DNA of 58,688 bases from Acidimicrobiaceae bacterium (GTDB lineage Bacteria; Actinomycetota; Acidimicrobiia; Acidimicrobiales; RAAP-2). Position numbers and translations under genes: made by a program. Of this stretch, positions 25,845 to 34,557 are shown piece after piece (the first letter of the stretch is position 1; every line of letters starts with the position of its first letter). Below the pieces are notes generated by a model that searched no databases, was not told where the DNA came from, and worked only from the letters and a program-made list of their open reading frames with translations. The DNA is taken from NCBI GenBank assembly GCA_003167415.1, contig PMTF01000020.1, forward strand, positions 87,888 through 146,575, written 5' to 3'.

Positions 25845-26813
25845 TCAAGTACCTGGTCTCACCAGTTCGTAGAGCACTCCTGCTCCCGACGCGAGGTGGG
25901 AGAGAAGGACGAGCCATGGAAGTTCTTCCTTCCTTTGGCGCCAAAGTGGCCACAAAAGTGCCAATGGGTACCACCGCCATTTCAGGGTCAGAGGCAGGCC
26001 TAGCAGAAAGAGAACATAGACCATTGGCACCGAAAGAGGACTAACGTAGACGATTCGGTGAAGATGCTTGCGATGAAGCCGACACCAACCCTTGCCGTAG
26101 AAGAATGCCCTACGAACTTGGCGCGTCCCGGTTCCAAAATCATGTTGGACTACTGCATCCGGCACCCAGCGAAGGCGATAGCCGCAATCAGTCAGCCTCC
26201 ATGTGAAATCCAAATCCTCCGCCGAGCCAAAAGACTCGTCGAACCCTCCTACGGCTTCGAAGGCTTCACGTCGAAATGCCAAGTTGATGGTTGCTGCCGA
26301 GGGTACGTAGTCCCCGTCAGGATTAGTCATCGAACGTTCCCCCGAGTAGACACTCTTTCCGATTGGCCGCACGGGGCCGCAAGAAACGAACTCGCCTTCC
26401 TCCAATATTGGAGTGAGCAACCTCTCAAGCCAGCCGTCCTCTGGCAGGCAGCCCGAGTCGGTGAATACGATTATGTCGCCCTTGGCACGTCTGACACCAA
26501 TGTTGCGCTGATGGGCGATTGTAATACGAACGCCCAGTGGCTGCTCATAGTCAATCCATCGCGCCCATTCGTGAGATATTCGGATGTCATCAAGTGCACC
26601 GTTGGACGCGTCGACTACTAATACCTCGTCGAGTACTTGCCCTACAAAGGGCTTTAGGGCTTCGAGTGTGTCACTCAGAGATCGCTCGTCCTTGTTAACT
26701 ATAACCACGGATGTCTTAACGAGCTTGTCGCCCGCGCATACGATTGCGTCTTCGTTGACCTCTTGATGATCTTCGTCGCGCGGCGAAGAGTTGGCTACTG
26801 AGCCATGATCCAT
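25845..26813 (-). CDS. GT2 family glycosyltransferase (paralogue of the fusion at 37994-40678)
   Basis: 322 residues from ATG 26813. After a 33-residue acidic leader comes the GT2 domain: 'TSVVIVNKDERSLSDTLEAL', 'VLVVDASNGALDDIR', 'HQRNIGVRRAKGDIIVFTDSG' (D-S-G metal site) and 'GSAEDLDFTWRLTDCGYRL'. The C-terminal helix 'VYVLFLLGLPLTLKWRWYPLAL' suggests membrane association. It is nearly collinear with the last 290 residues of the hydrolase fusion at 37994-40678, so one derives from the other or both from a recent duplication. Its sequence resembles the GT2 of mycofactocin-type clusters only in general fold. Confidence 0.85.
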   Translation of the reverse strand: MDHGSVANSSPRDEDHQEVNEDAIVCAGDKLVKTSVVIVNKDERSLSDTLEALKPFVGQVLDEVLVVDASNGALDDIRISHEWARWIDYEQPLGVRITIAHQRNIGVRRAKGDIIVFTDSGCLPEDGWLERLLTPILEEGEFVSCGPVRPIGKSVYSGERSMTNPDGDYVPSAATINLAFRREAFEAVGGFDESFGSAEDLDFTWRLTDCGYRLRWVPDAVVQHDFGTGTRQVRRAFFYGKGWCRLHRKHLHRIVYVSPLSVPMVYVLFLLGLPLTLKWRWYPLALLWPLWRQRKEELPWLVLLSHLASGAGVLYELVRPGT

Positions 26814-26891
26814 AAGCCAACTCCTGATGCTGGAAGAAACATCTCACCGTTCTTTTCGATACGTAGGTCATCGTAATCTACCCGTCATTTC

Positions 26892-27320
26892 GTGGACATC
26901 AACTGTCGTCACGCCTGCCTCGACATGACTTCCGTCGGCGGAAGAATGGCCTCGCACACCGTCGATGAGTTCGTGTTCGACGAGGGCTTCCAGCTCATAA
27001 ACCCCACGTACCCAGAGTTGATCGTCACGGGCGTTCTCGCTGACTTCGACCTTCGATGTTTCGAGCCTTCAGTGAGATTTCTTCACGGGAACGCTTGGAC
27101 GACCATCGCCGATCCCCGCCGATCACATCGAGAAGCGTTCAGTCTTCTGCGGTCGCACGACGTCTCGTTGGCAGACGTGGCGAGAGCCGCGCGACTTTTT
27201 GCGCACTGCTGCCTAGGTTCGCCGAAGACTTCATTGGCCAGCGTGACACCACTATGAGCCGAAAACCGGGAGAAAACGTGCGACGGTGTGAGTTCGTGTG
27301 TTTTCAGAAACTTCCTTCGA
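26892..27320 (+). pseudogene. FAD-dependent amine oxidase/phytoene-desaturase-like remnant
   Basis: The frame from 26892 contains 'VGGRMASHTVDEFVFDEGFQ' and 'NPTYPEL', then 'DLRCFEPSVRF' and 'ADPRRS'. These are the second conserved block of flavin amine-oxidase-type proteins. The first block (GxGxxG) is absent, and the upstream sequence does not restore it. The frame breaks near 27190, where 'ALLPRFAEDFIGQRDTTMSR' continues in another frame. The product would lack the cofactor site and the catalytic part, so it is a decayed gene. No other gene is seen between 26814 and 27545. Confidence 0.5.
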
Positions 27321-27545
27321 TCAGGAAAGACGAAACTCGAATTGGAGCGGGCGGCGAGAATCGAAATCGCGTTCTCAGCTTGCGGTCGCCGTTGGTGGTC
27401 GAGATCCCAGTAAATACTGCCAAAAGGGGATTTCGAGAATGTACCGACACTAGCCGGACAGTGCGAACTACTAAGTGCATTGCCGAGGCTCTCATCGCCC
27501 CAGCGAACTATACGATCTCGACGAGGAGATTCGGCGGAGCCGAAT

Positions 27546-28340
27546 TCATGGCGCCCGCTGATCGTCTTGATTGATGGGATGCACGTAGTGACCAAGTGCC
27601 CACACCTGATCTCCCACTTCTATCTCATTGATAGCGCCGCCCACAACGGGAAACCCGTCCTCAATCAGTACGTCTTCGCGAACAAGGCCGTCCTCTTGAC
27701 ATTCTGCCCAAGCACGCACGGGACCGACGCCCCACGCGCTATGAGGGTTGAGATCATCCATAATTACGATCGTCCGTGCAGCGGCCAATAGTTGGCAGTT
27801 CCTGAGATCAGCCTGAGCTACATCGAAGTCGTGACCACCATCGATATAAATGAGGTCAAAAAGACGTTTCGGATTTGCCTTGGCAAAAGCCGGGATAGTC
27901 AGACGCGAGTCACCGAGGACGAGTTCATGTCGTTCAGGGAAATAGCTGTCGACCAAATCGCTCGTCATGGAAACGTACTCATGCTCGCCGAGATCGAACG
28001 AGGTCACCTTCACGTCGTGTCGGCTAGACAGGAATATCCAACTGGAGTGACCGACGTTAAAACCCACTTCCGCGACATCGCGAATCCAAGGCTGGCGGAC
28101 CAATAGTTGTTGGAAGAAGAGGGCCTGCGATTTTCGCAAGTAGCCTTCCCTTGCTGGAATTAATCTTCGACTCTCAATGACTAGCTTCGGCCTATGCGAG
28201 ATGAACGTCCATGCGAGACGCCGGTTGAATTTTTGAAGTGGGTTTGAGGGATCTAAGAACTTTGCCAACTCACGAAGTAGCGAGCAGAATCCGTTCCACC
28301 AACCGGACCCAGGCGTGCGGTACGACGAAGCCCTTGTCAT
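27546..28340 (-). CDS. class I SAM-dependent methyltransferase (Methyltransf_24 type)
   Basis: About 264 residues from ATG 28340; a longer frame to 28604 adds an Arg-rich, unconserved 88 residues. The methyltransferase fold shows 'DVAEVGFNVGHSSWIFL' (motif I), 'VTSFDLGEHEYV', 'HELVLGDSRLTIPAF' and 'FDLIYIDGGHDFDVAQADL' (metal-binding D-x-x-H-x-Y-like loop as D-G-G-H-D-F). 'IVIMDDLNP' follows. Such enzymes often O-methylate sugars or phenolics. It is directly downstream of the GT-C gene 28629-30110 on the same strand, so a glycan methyl modification is the likely role. Confidence 0.8.
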   Translation of the reverse strand: MTRASSYRTPGSGWWNGFCSLLRELAKFLDPSNPLQKFNRRLAWTFISHRPKLVIESRRLIPAREGYLRKSQALFFQQLLVRQPWIRDVAEVGFNVGHSSWIFLSSRHDVKVTSFDLGEHEYVSMTSDLVDSYFPERHELVLGDSRLTIPAFAKANPKRLFDLIYIDGGHDFDVAQADLRNCQLLAAARTIVIMDDLNPHSAWGVGPVRAWAECQEDGLVREDVLIEDGFPVVGGAINEIEVGDQVWALGHYVHPINQDDQRAP

Positions 28341-28628
28341 CGAATGACCGTACCACTCACGTTCGACGAGCCTAAGACTCCCAAAAGTATTTGGTCTGAA
28401 CGAGATTTGAGGTACGAATCGGCGAAAAGATGAGAGACTGACCGACCATGGAAACGGCAATGGTTGGACTCGTAATGGCAGCGTACAGAGTTCTTCGCCC
28501 ATGTGACGGCGACATAGTCGGAAGTGTCGACGGCCCAGGGAATGTCGACGGTGACTTTCTCCGGCGCTCCATGAGTGAACCGTCGACTTTTCGCCGCACG
28601 TCACTTCACGTGGGCTCGTCTCTTAAGT

Positions 28629-30110
28629 TCAACGACCAGAACGTTCGTAATGAGCCACGGTCATGGTACGTAAATCGACGAATTGGCGAGTTCCAATAAT
28701 GACATAGCCGTGGCGAGTGAGATTGTCCAAAAAGGCACCAAGGCCCGTTGTTTCGTCTTCCACCACCCAAACGTTGGGCCGTGCCGAGTTAATTGCCACC
28801 TGGTTCTCGCGCAAGTCAAGAGCCATTATGTGGAGCTGGCTCGGAGTCTCGGGCCACAACCTTCGGCTTCCGCGGTTATTGAACAAGTAGTACTCGACAC
28901 TCGCCCCTACGGAGTGGTCGGGAAGTGCAATCTCACCATTTACGCCAACCTGTCTTTCGAGGTAACGCGCGACCCCTGCGTAATTTTCAAATGTCGATGA
29001 GGCGATCACAATCGAATTGGCGACCAGCGCTACAACGATGATTCTCCACGCGATTCCTTCGACCCGACGTTGCCTTGTGGGCCGTTTCGGGTCGTTCAGC
29101 TTCAAAGCTTGCGTCAAGAGAAGCCCAACAGCCAGTGCCATGCCAGGAGCAGAAGCGGTCACATAGCGATCGACGTAAAGGGGTTTTACAAATGAAACTG
29201 CAATTAGTCCAAGCGTTGGCAAGGCGGCCCAGGCCAATGCAACCACCAAATTGTCGCGCATAGAACTGTCGACGCTATCGCTTCTTCGGCGCCGTCCAAG
29301 CCAGATAAAAACCAGCCCGAATCCGACTAACGCCACGATAATCATGGCGTACGAAATTCTACCGAGACGCGGATAACCCCCGGCAGGTCCGTACGCATCT
29401 ACGAGCAATCTGATCACGCTCATACGGGGAATCCAGGCGATTTGGCCCCGCTGACCCAGCACTAAAAACGCGTACACCAGTGAAAGCAACAGCGTCATGC
29501 CTAACGGCACGACGACTCGACGCCAGCTGCGGCGAAGCGTCATTGGTCGCACTAGAAACACGATGACTAGCACGGCTAGTGGTGCGAGGATTGCGAAAAT
29601 ATGGAGCACCAATGCGACGAGCGAGGCGATGCAAAATCGTCTGAACCAACGATCATCCGCACTGTCGCGCCAGCGAAGTAGCGAGTAAATCGCGATTGTC
29701 GCAGCTAACGCCGAAAGCGCGTACGGTCTGACGTCAAGGGCCGCGTCGATCATCAAAGGATTAGCAGCTGTCAAGACTGCCGCGATAACTCCGCACCAAA
29801 AACCGCCGAAACGATTTCCTAAATGTCCGATGACGACGACGGTCAGGCCAAATGCAATGACCGAGAGGAATCGAACCCATTCAATGTTGGCCGAAATCTC
29901 AACCCACAGGTGTAGCACTGCGTAATAGGCAAGAAAGACACGGTCAACGACTCTTGATTGATGCCATAGTGCGCTCCAACTGAGATGGGCAGAGTAGAGA
30001 GAAGCGCCCTCGTCGAGCCAAAGGGACTTGTTGAGCATGGGCAACAATTCGGCGGATGCCAACACTCCAATCGACAGAAATGTGATGGAGGCAGTATGAG
30101 GGCTCCTCAT
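28629..30110 (-). CDS. GT-C membrane glycosyltransferase (GT39/PMT-like)
   Basis: 493 residues from ATG 30110, with about ten transmembrane helices. The first periplasmic loop has 'NKSLWLDEGASLYSAHLSWS', in which the D-E pair is the catalytic acidic site of GT39/ArnT-type enzymes. The N-terminal half is followed by 'ALDVRPYALSALAATIAIYSLL', typical of this superfamily. The C-terminal part is a soluble extracytoplasmic domain. It uses polyprenyl-phosphate sugars, which the DPM-like protein at 18176 could supply. It is followed by the methyltransferase gene. Confidence 0.88.
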   Translation of the reverse strand: MRSPHTASITFLSIGVLASAELLPMLNKSLWLDEGASLYSAHLSWSALWHQSRVVDRVFLAYYAVLHLWVEISANIEWVRFLSVIAFGLTVVVIGHLGNRFGGFWCGVIAAVLTAANPLMIDAALDVRPYALSALAATIAIYSLLRWRDSADDRWFRRFCIASLVALVLHIFAILAPLAVLVIVFLVRPMTLRRSWRRVVVPLGMTLLLSLVYAFLVLGQRGQIAWIPRMSVIRLLVDAYGPAGGYPRLGRISYAMIIVALVGFGLVFIWLGRRRRSDSVDSSMRDNLVVALAWAALPTLGLIAVSFVKPLYVDRYVTASAPGMALAVGLLLTQALKLNDPKRPTRQRRVEGIAWRIIVVALVANSIVIASSTFENYAGVARYLERQVGVNGEIALPDHSVGASVEYYLFNNRGSRRLWPETPSQLHIMALDLRENQVAINSARPNVWVVEDETTGLGAFLDNLTRHGYVIIGTRQFVDLRTMTVAHYERSGR

Positions 30111-30131
30111 CGTGGCCGACTTCCGGAGCGT

Positions 30132-30989
30132 CTAGAGGTAATGCCGGTAGGTGACCTGGTCGACAAAGCCCATCTTGACCCCGGCAGCGCGCATCCGGCG
30201 AAAGAGGTTCCAGTCAAGGGGTTCGGCGAGCTTCCAGCTGTTCTCGTTGTAGCGGAAAGACCGGAGCCCGCCGGCGTACAGCACCGACCCGTGGCTGAGG
30301 CCTCCCCCGGCAAGCGGCGATTTCCCGACGTCTGTCCACTTCCCGGCTTCGACCTCAAAAGCCGCCTTGCTCCAGACGAACTCGAGGCGACGCTGGCGGG
30401 CTTCACGGAGCAGCACCTCGACGTGATCGTCGGTCATCTCGTCGTCGTCGTCGCACGGGGCAACCCATGCCCCCTGAGCGATCGCGAGGCCCGCGTTCAT
30501 CGGTACGGACCCGGCCACCATCCAGCGCAGCATGGTATCGGCCGGGTACAGCCCGTGCTCGGCCAAGTTAATGAAGCGCACGCGAGGATCGTTGACTGAC
30601 CGGACCGCTCGCCCGGTCGCCTCGTCGCAGTGGTCACCGATAACGAGAATCTCCAGCCGCTCGTAGGTCTGACGGACGGCTGAGGCGATGGCTCGCTCGG
30701 CGACGAGCGCCGCGCGGTTATAGGTGGCGATCCGGACGGTGACAAGCGGCTCGGCTTCGTCTGTTGCCGCCCAGCAGACGTCATCGCCCCCACGTGCTTG
30801 GATCAGCCGCCGGTGCTCGTTGTTAGCTTCAAGATGCGCCCGGACAGCTTCGCCGAAGGCTTGCAAAGGAGCCTTCTTCACGTAATGGAGTCGGCGCCCC
30901 AGGGAATTCAGACGTGTGCGGGTCACCCCAAACGGTTTGACACCTCGCTGTTGCTCCACAATAGGGCTGGAGCTTGGTTGGGCGGTCAC
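30132..30989 (-). CDS. GT2 family glycosyltransferase
   Basis: 285 residues from GTG. The GT-A fold starts about residue 82 with 'VTVRIATYNRAALVAERAI', then 'LEILVIGDHCDEATGRAV', 'RFINLAEHGLYPADTM' and the 'WVAPCDDDDEMTDDHVEVLL' metal site. An 80-residue basic N-terminal extension precedes it. The coding sequence looks clearly more GC-rich than the GT genes on either side (many GCC/CGG/GTC codons), which suggests separate acquisition. It ends 21 bases before the GT-C gene start. Confidence 0.85.
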   Translation of the reverse strand: MTAQPSSSPIVEQQRGVKPFGVTRTRLNSLGRRLHYVKKAPLQAFGEAVRAHLEANNEHRRLIQARGGDDVCWAATDEAEPLVTVRIATYNRAALVAERAIASAVRQTYERLEILVIGDHCDEATGRAVRSVNDPRVRFINLAEHGLYPADTMLRWMVAGSVPMNAGLAIAQGAWVAPCDDDDEMTDDHVEVLLREARQRRLEFVWSKAAFEVEAGKWTDVGKSPLAGGGLSHGSVLYAGGLRSFRYNENSWKLAEPLDWNLFRRMRAAGVKMGFVDQVTYRHYL

Positions 30990-31083
30990 GCGACGAGCCT
31001 ACAAGTGTGCCCGCCACACCCGCTGTTGCGCGCACGCCGGTTCGAAAGTCTCCGCTAGCGTTTCAGCTGTCCCTAAAGAGTGA

Positions 31084-31209
31084 TCAACGCTTACTCGTCC
31101 CTTCGGCTTGCTCGAAGGCTCGAAGGGACCGGGCTTCGAGGTCGCTGACGAGCTGGTGGAGCACCCGAGCGTTGTCGAACCAGGCCCGGTAGCGGGCGAG
31201 CTGTGCCTC
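31084..31209 (-). pseudogene. short C-terminal coding remnant, unrecognised
   Basis: Forty-one codons between in-frame stops read 'EAQLARYRAWFDNARVLHQL' and 'VSDLEARSLRAFEQAE', an amphipathic, Ala/Arg/Leu-rich helix with normal coding bias and no start codon. It looks like the tail of a lost protein, matching the GC-rich style of the neighbouring 30132-30989 gene. Family unknown. Confidence 0.25.
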
Positions 31210-31266
31210 CTAACGTTGAGTTAGCTTCAACCAATGCACGGAAGAGAGCACGCTTAAGCCGCGTTC

Positions 31267-31300
31267 CAACAACTCACGATGCTGAATTGGGGAGTTGTTG
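31267..31300. repeat. 9-bp inverted repeat
   Basis: CAACAACTC at 31267-31275 and its exact complement GAGTTGTTG at 31292-31300, separated by 16 bases. There is no T-run, so it is not a standard terminator; it could be an element end or a regulator site. Confidence 0.3.
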
Positions 31301-31369
31301 AGATTTCGTAGGCGGAAGTGATTCGCCCCGGGTTTTGCAGAGAGCAACGGATTAGTCAGGCCGATTCAC

Positions 31370-31581
31370 TTGGTTGAAAGATATAACGCAGTGAGCCGCT
31401 CCATGAAGAGCACGAGTTCCGGAGCTGGCTCCATGTTTCAACGATACGTCGGTTTTCGATTTTTCATCGGTGCTGCCCTACGCCGTAAAAGGGACCTGGT
31501 ACTTCTCAAGGCGCTCGGACTGACCCGAAGACAATTGACCTCGGTCGTCGCCTGGCGTTTGCCACACCCGGCGCACACGTT
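31370..31581 (+). pseudogene. FtsX-type ABC permease C-terminal fragment
   Basis: The frame from 31370 contains 'GAALRRKRDLVLLKALGLTR' and 'RQLTSVVAW' (31472-31557). This closely matches the conserved loop before the last helices of FtsX-family permeases ('lRRRRRDlAlLKaLGfTRRQl'). Nothing before it shows the large FtsX domain, and the frame runs on into the antisense of the downstream GT4 gene. It is a remnant, cut at both ends. Confidence 0.5.
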
Positions 31582-32760
31582 TTACAAAGTGGCTACTCTC
31601 CCTGTCCGGTACGCCCCAAGGACCGCCTCGATTGTGCGATCGAATGAGAATCGGGCACGGACCCACTGTTGCGCTTCGGCAGCGGCCATTGCGGCCGTAA
31701 TGGGGTCCCGAAGTACCTCGCAAATGGCCGAAGCAAAGCCCCTTGCCTCATCTTCTACGCCGGCCAAACTGGCGCGCGGTAGACCGTCGAGGCCGGTCAG
31801 TGACTCCGACGTCACCACCGTCGGTATTCCGTAGCTAAGCGCTTGAGGGACCTTGAATCGTAAACCCCCCCCAGAGAAGATGGGAGAGACACAGCAATGG
31901 GCCGCTTGATAATAAGGTCCGAGGTCATTAACGAAGCCGGTCAAGTACACGCCCGGGCCTTGATATTTATATAGATCTGGCCCGGGGTCAGCGCCAGCCA
32001 AGACGAGGCGAGCCGTTGGGTGCTCGACCACGACCAACGGCATGACCTGGTTGATCATCCACAATGCCCCCTCCACGTTTTCTGCACGATTGAAAGCCCC
32101 GACGAACACCACGTCCATAGTGTCGCTGCTTGGCTTACGCTCGGCGGGCTCCTCCAACCACGGATCCACGACCAGAGTCGATGCTCGTTTATCAACAAAG
32201 TCCAGGTCAGCTTGCTTGAACGCCACAACCAGGTCGCACGAGCGGACCAGCAGCCGCTCCTGCTGAGCGATGATTCGGCCCGCTAGGACATCGCGCAGGC
32301 GGGGGCGGAACCGTAAACGACGCAGTTTCGACCAAGTAAGCGTGGCCGAGTAGCGGTCATGTTGAAATGCGGCAACAAATGCACGAGGAAAGAGCTGCCG
32401 CGCTACCGGAGCCAAGCACATTGTCGTCGACCAGTGAAGCTCCACAATATCGGGCGGCATGATGAGGGTCGACGCATATTCGGCCAGGTCCGGGATAGGT
32501 TCTCCTCGTCCCTGCAGCCGCAGTGCCGCAATCTCGGCTCTAACGCCGACGGGGGTACGTAGCGGACGCACGAGCTTAGTTTTCCAGGGTGTTTCCCCTG
32601 CGATTCGGTTTCGGTTGTCCGGAGTGTCTGAGGAGAGCAATGTCACGTCAAACGTTTGCGCCAATCGGCTCAAATGTTGAAAGTGATATCTCTGGCCCGC
32701 GGACCGCGGATTCGCGCCAGGTGCCCAGGGCGCGACACTCAGTACCTGCTTTCGTCCCAC
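31582..32760 (-). CDS. GT4-type glycosyltransferase
   Basis: 392 residues from GTG. GT-B fold: the N-domain has 'VAPWAPGANPRSAGQRYHFQ'. The C-domain has 'DVVFVGAFNRAENVEGALWM', 'ARLVLAGADPGPDLYK', 'VYLTGFVNDLGPYYQAAH' and 'SGGGLRFKVPQALSYGIPTV', the phosphate/sugar-binding loop of this GT4 branch. It probably adds a sugar to a lipid-linked glycan. The upstream stretch carries two gene fragments on the same strand (32761-33255), so the original operon has been rearranged. Confidence 0.85.
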   Translation of the reverse strand: MGRKQVLSVAPWAPGANPRSAGQRYHFQHLSRLAQTFDVTLLSSDTPDNRNRIAGETPWKTKLVRPLRTPVGVRAEIAALRLQGRGEPIPDLAEYASTLIMPPDIVELHWSTTMCLAPVARQLFPRAFVAAFQHDRYSATLTWSKLRRLRFRPRLRDVLAGRIIAQQERLLVRSCDLVVAFKQADLDFVDKRASTLVVDPWLEEPAERKPSSDTMDVVFVGAFNRAENVEGALWMINQVMPLVVVEHPTARLVLAGADPGPDLYKYQGPGVYLTGFVNDLGPYYQAAHCCVSPIFSGGGLRFKVPQALSYGIPTVVTSESLTGLDGLPRASLAGVEDEARGFASAICEVLRDPITAAMAAAEAQQWVRARFSFDRTIEAVLGAYRTGRVATL

Positions 32761-33021
32761 TCACTTTCCCTTGACGAACTCTGCGCACTGAGCCAACTGG
32801 GACGAGTACATTGAGTATTCGCCCAGGTTACGGAGCACGTGGTCGGTGGAAAACTCGGGATAGCCGAACAGCTCGCGCTGATCGCCTTCGACCAAGTTAT
32901 AGCCTGTCATCTCGGCCAGCCATCCCATTGACACGTTCGTACTCCATCGATTGCGCTCTGACGAGCAAAAGGGCTGTACGTCAAGAAACAGGTCCACGGT
33001 GAGCACCAAACGACCGCCAGG
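32761..33021 (-). pseudogene. methyltransferase C-terminal fragment
   Basis: The frame directly after the in-frame TGA at 33022-33024 reads 'PGGRLVLTVDLFLDVQPF', the post-motif strand of class I methyltransferases (usually L-k-P-G-G-x-l-x-l-t). 'WSTNVSMGWLAEMTG' and a C-terminal tail follow. The SAM-binding half is missing. It shares one frame with the upstream GT2 fragment, from which a single stop codon separates it, so the two were joined by a deletion. It abuts the start of the GT4 gene at 32760. Confidence 0.5.
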
Positions 33022-33255
33022 TCAGGAGAGCGCCGCATTCCTTGCTCCCGGAATCCCACCACCTGGGTCGTGACAGTACGCAATACCTCCATGAATTGCC
33101 CCAGCCCTCAGTACCGTTTCGCGGGCACTCCCATTTATAAAGTCGTCAATAATCTTAACTCGCACACGCGTCCGCGGCGGCACCGTAACCTTCGCAACCT
33201 CTCGGAGTGCGCGGTCAACCTGTTTGAGTCGGTCGCGGGTCCAGATTGTAATCAC
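33022..33255 (-). pseudogene. GT2 N-terminal fragment ending in stop at a junction
   Basis: 77 codons from GTG 33255: 'TIWTRDRLKQVDRALREV', 'VRVKIIDDFINGSARETVL' and 'GGGIPGARNAALS' then TGA. These correspond to the first half of a GT2 domain: the opening strand, the nucleotide-binding D-D region and the 'G.s.ARN.gl' loop. The metal site and everything after are gone. The next in-frame codons belong to a methyltransferase tail. Confidence 0.5.
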
Positions 33256-33267
33256 AATCTCATCGGG

Positions 33268-34101
33268 TTATCTCGCATCGAATAAAGCCTCCCCGAGCAA
33301 CCCTTTCCGCCGCCGCACTTTGTCTTGGCCCGCCTCACCCAACTTGTAAACCGTCAAAGCGATTGTTACTATTTTGTCCCGTACACGGCCACCCCCGACA
33401 TAGAGTCCAAGGCTGCCGCGGAACCTTCCCATATCTCGGACGTACGCACTCCACCCTCGAGAAGATCCAACTCCACCACCTTCGAAGTCCGCAAAGAACT
33501 CTCCCCAAAGCCGCGGTTGTGACAGCAGCGCCGCCCGTAACAACAGTTCCTGATCTGCGGCCGGGCCGAGTTCAATTTTAAAGCCTCCTAGCTCCTCCAG
33601 CAATTCGTGCTCCATTACGGTGGCCTGATGCGGGACTACCGAGAGACCGAGCGCAAGTCGGTCGAGGCGAAAGGGCACGAAGGACACGATCGCTAGGGGC
33701 TGATTATTCGCATTACAGATCCGTGCGCATCCGTACCCCCAGCGCCACGTCTCGCTAGCATGCGCCCGCGCAATCGTCTCTACGACCGCTTCAGACGCAA
33801 ATGTGTCGCCAGCGTTCATAAACACCACAAGATCGCCATCCGCCATCCGCCATCCCTTATTCATGGCATCGTAGAGACCATTGTCAGACTCGCTTACGAA
33901 CACATATGGCTTATCCGTTCGGTGACCTTCAAGCAACTTGACGGAGCCATCGGTGCTACCGCCATCGATAACGATGTGTTCCATATCGCCCCAAGACTGT
34001 GTGACCACACTCGCTAGGGTCCGATCGAGACCTTCTTTATGATTCAGGCATACAGTAATCACGGATACTCTTTGTGAGTTCACTTTGTCAATTTCCTTCA
34101 T
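33268..34101 (-). CDS. GT2 family glycosyltransferase, WcaA-like
   Basis: 277 residues from ATG 34101, chosen because GCGAGGAAG lies just upstream. The GT2 domain has 'VSVITVCLNHKEGLDRTLASV', 'HIVIDGGSTDGSVKLLE', 'SESDNGLYDAMNKGWRMADG' and the 'VVFMNAGDTFASEAV' metal site, the 'GL.DA.NKG' form of colanic-acid-type transferases. The start overlaps the stop of a truncated GT4 gene (ATGA), so it was once translationally coupled to it. It is followed by GT2 and methyltransferase fragments. Confidence 0.88.
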   Translation of the reverse strand: MKEIDKVNSQRVSVITVCLNHKEGLDRTLASVVTQSWGDMEHIVIDGGSTDGSVKLLEGHRTDKPYVFVSESDNGLYDAMNKGWRMADGDLVVFMNAGDTFASEAVVETIARAHASETWRWGYGCARICNANNQPLAIVSFVPFRLDRLALGLSVVPHQATVMEHELLEELGGFKIELGPAADQELLLRAALLSQPRLWGEFFADFEGGGVGSSRGWSAYVRDMGRFRGSLGLYVGGGRVRDKIVTIALTVYKLGEAGQDKVRRRKGLLGEALFDAR

Positions 34102-34367
34102 CTTCCTCGCGCTGGATCGTCGTGACTGGTGGACGCCACCGTGAGTATCGAACGCGGATTCGATGCCCCCGTGAGCCTTTGAACAATCGCTTCGCATGTG
34201 TGCTTTTCCGCCGCGATCCTACAGCGGCTGCGTAACCGCATATTTAGACCTTCGTTGCTCAGAATGTCTAGAACGGCTTGAGCGAACATGCCAGCGCTAT
34301 TTTGCATCGCGAATCGAAATGAATCGGCGTGGCTAAACCGTTGACTCTCTAACTTTCCCGGGGCGAA
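34098..34367 (-). pseudogene. GT4 C-terminal fragment
   Basis: The open frame contains 'FAQAVLDILSNEGLNMRLRS' and 'RCRIAAEKHTCEAIVQRL', the final helices of a GT4 enzyme ('lA.aileLL.d..lr..m...ar..v...f.w..v...l'). The rest of the gene is missing, with a stop at 34368-34370. Its stop codon overlaps the start of the next GT2 gene (ATGA), which shows that it was a real, coupled gene before truncation. The gap from 34308 to 34557 otherwise shows nothing. Confidence 0.5.
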
Positions 34368-34557
34368 TCAAGGTTAGGAGTCAACCCGAGTCGGGGCAGA
34401 TCACAAATTCTCGTAATGTGGGTCTAGAGAAAATAAACGGTTGAACCGAAGACGAGCAAAGGATGGCGTGGCGAAGCGATTTAAACAGGGATTCCATCTA
34501 GGCCGGCATCGTACCGAGTCCGAAGAGCGGACGGCGACGAGCAGTATCGCTGGAATC

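Noticed and set aside
27083-27595. Leftward frame of 170 codons before the methyltransferase gene's end
   Set aside because: No recognisable motif; it is antisense to the better-supported flavin oxidase remnant on the other strand.
30107-30599. Long rightward frame over 29985-30599
   Set aside because: It is antisense to the GT2 and GT-C genes, which have full motif sets; long shadows are expected in GC-rich sequence.
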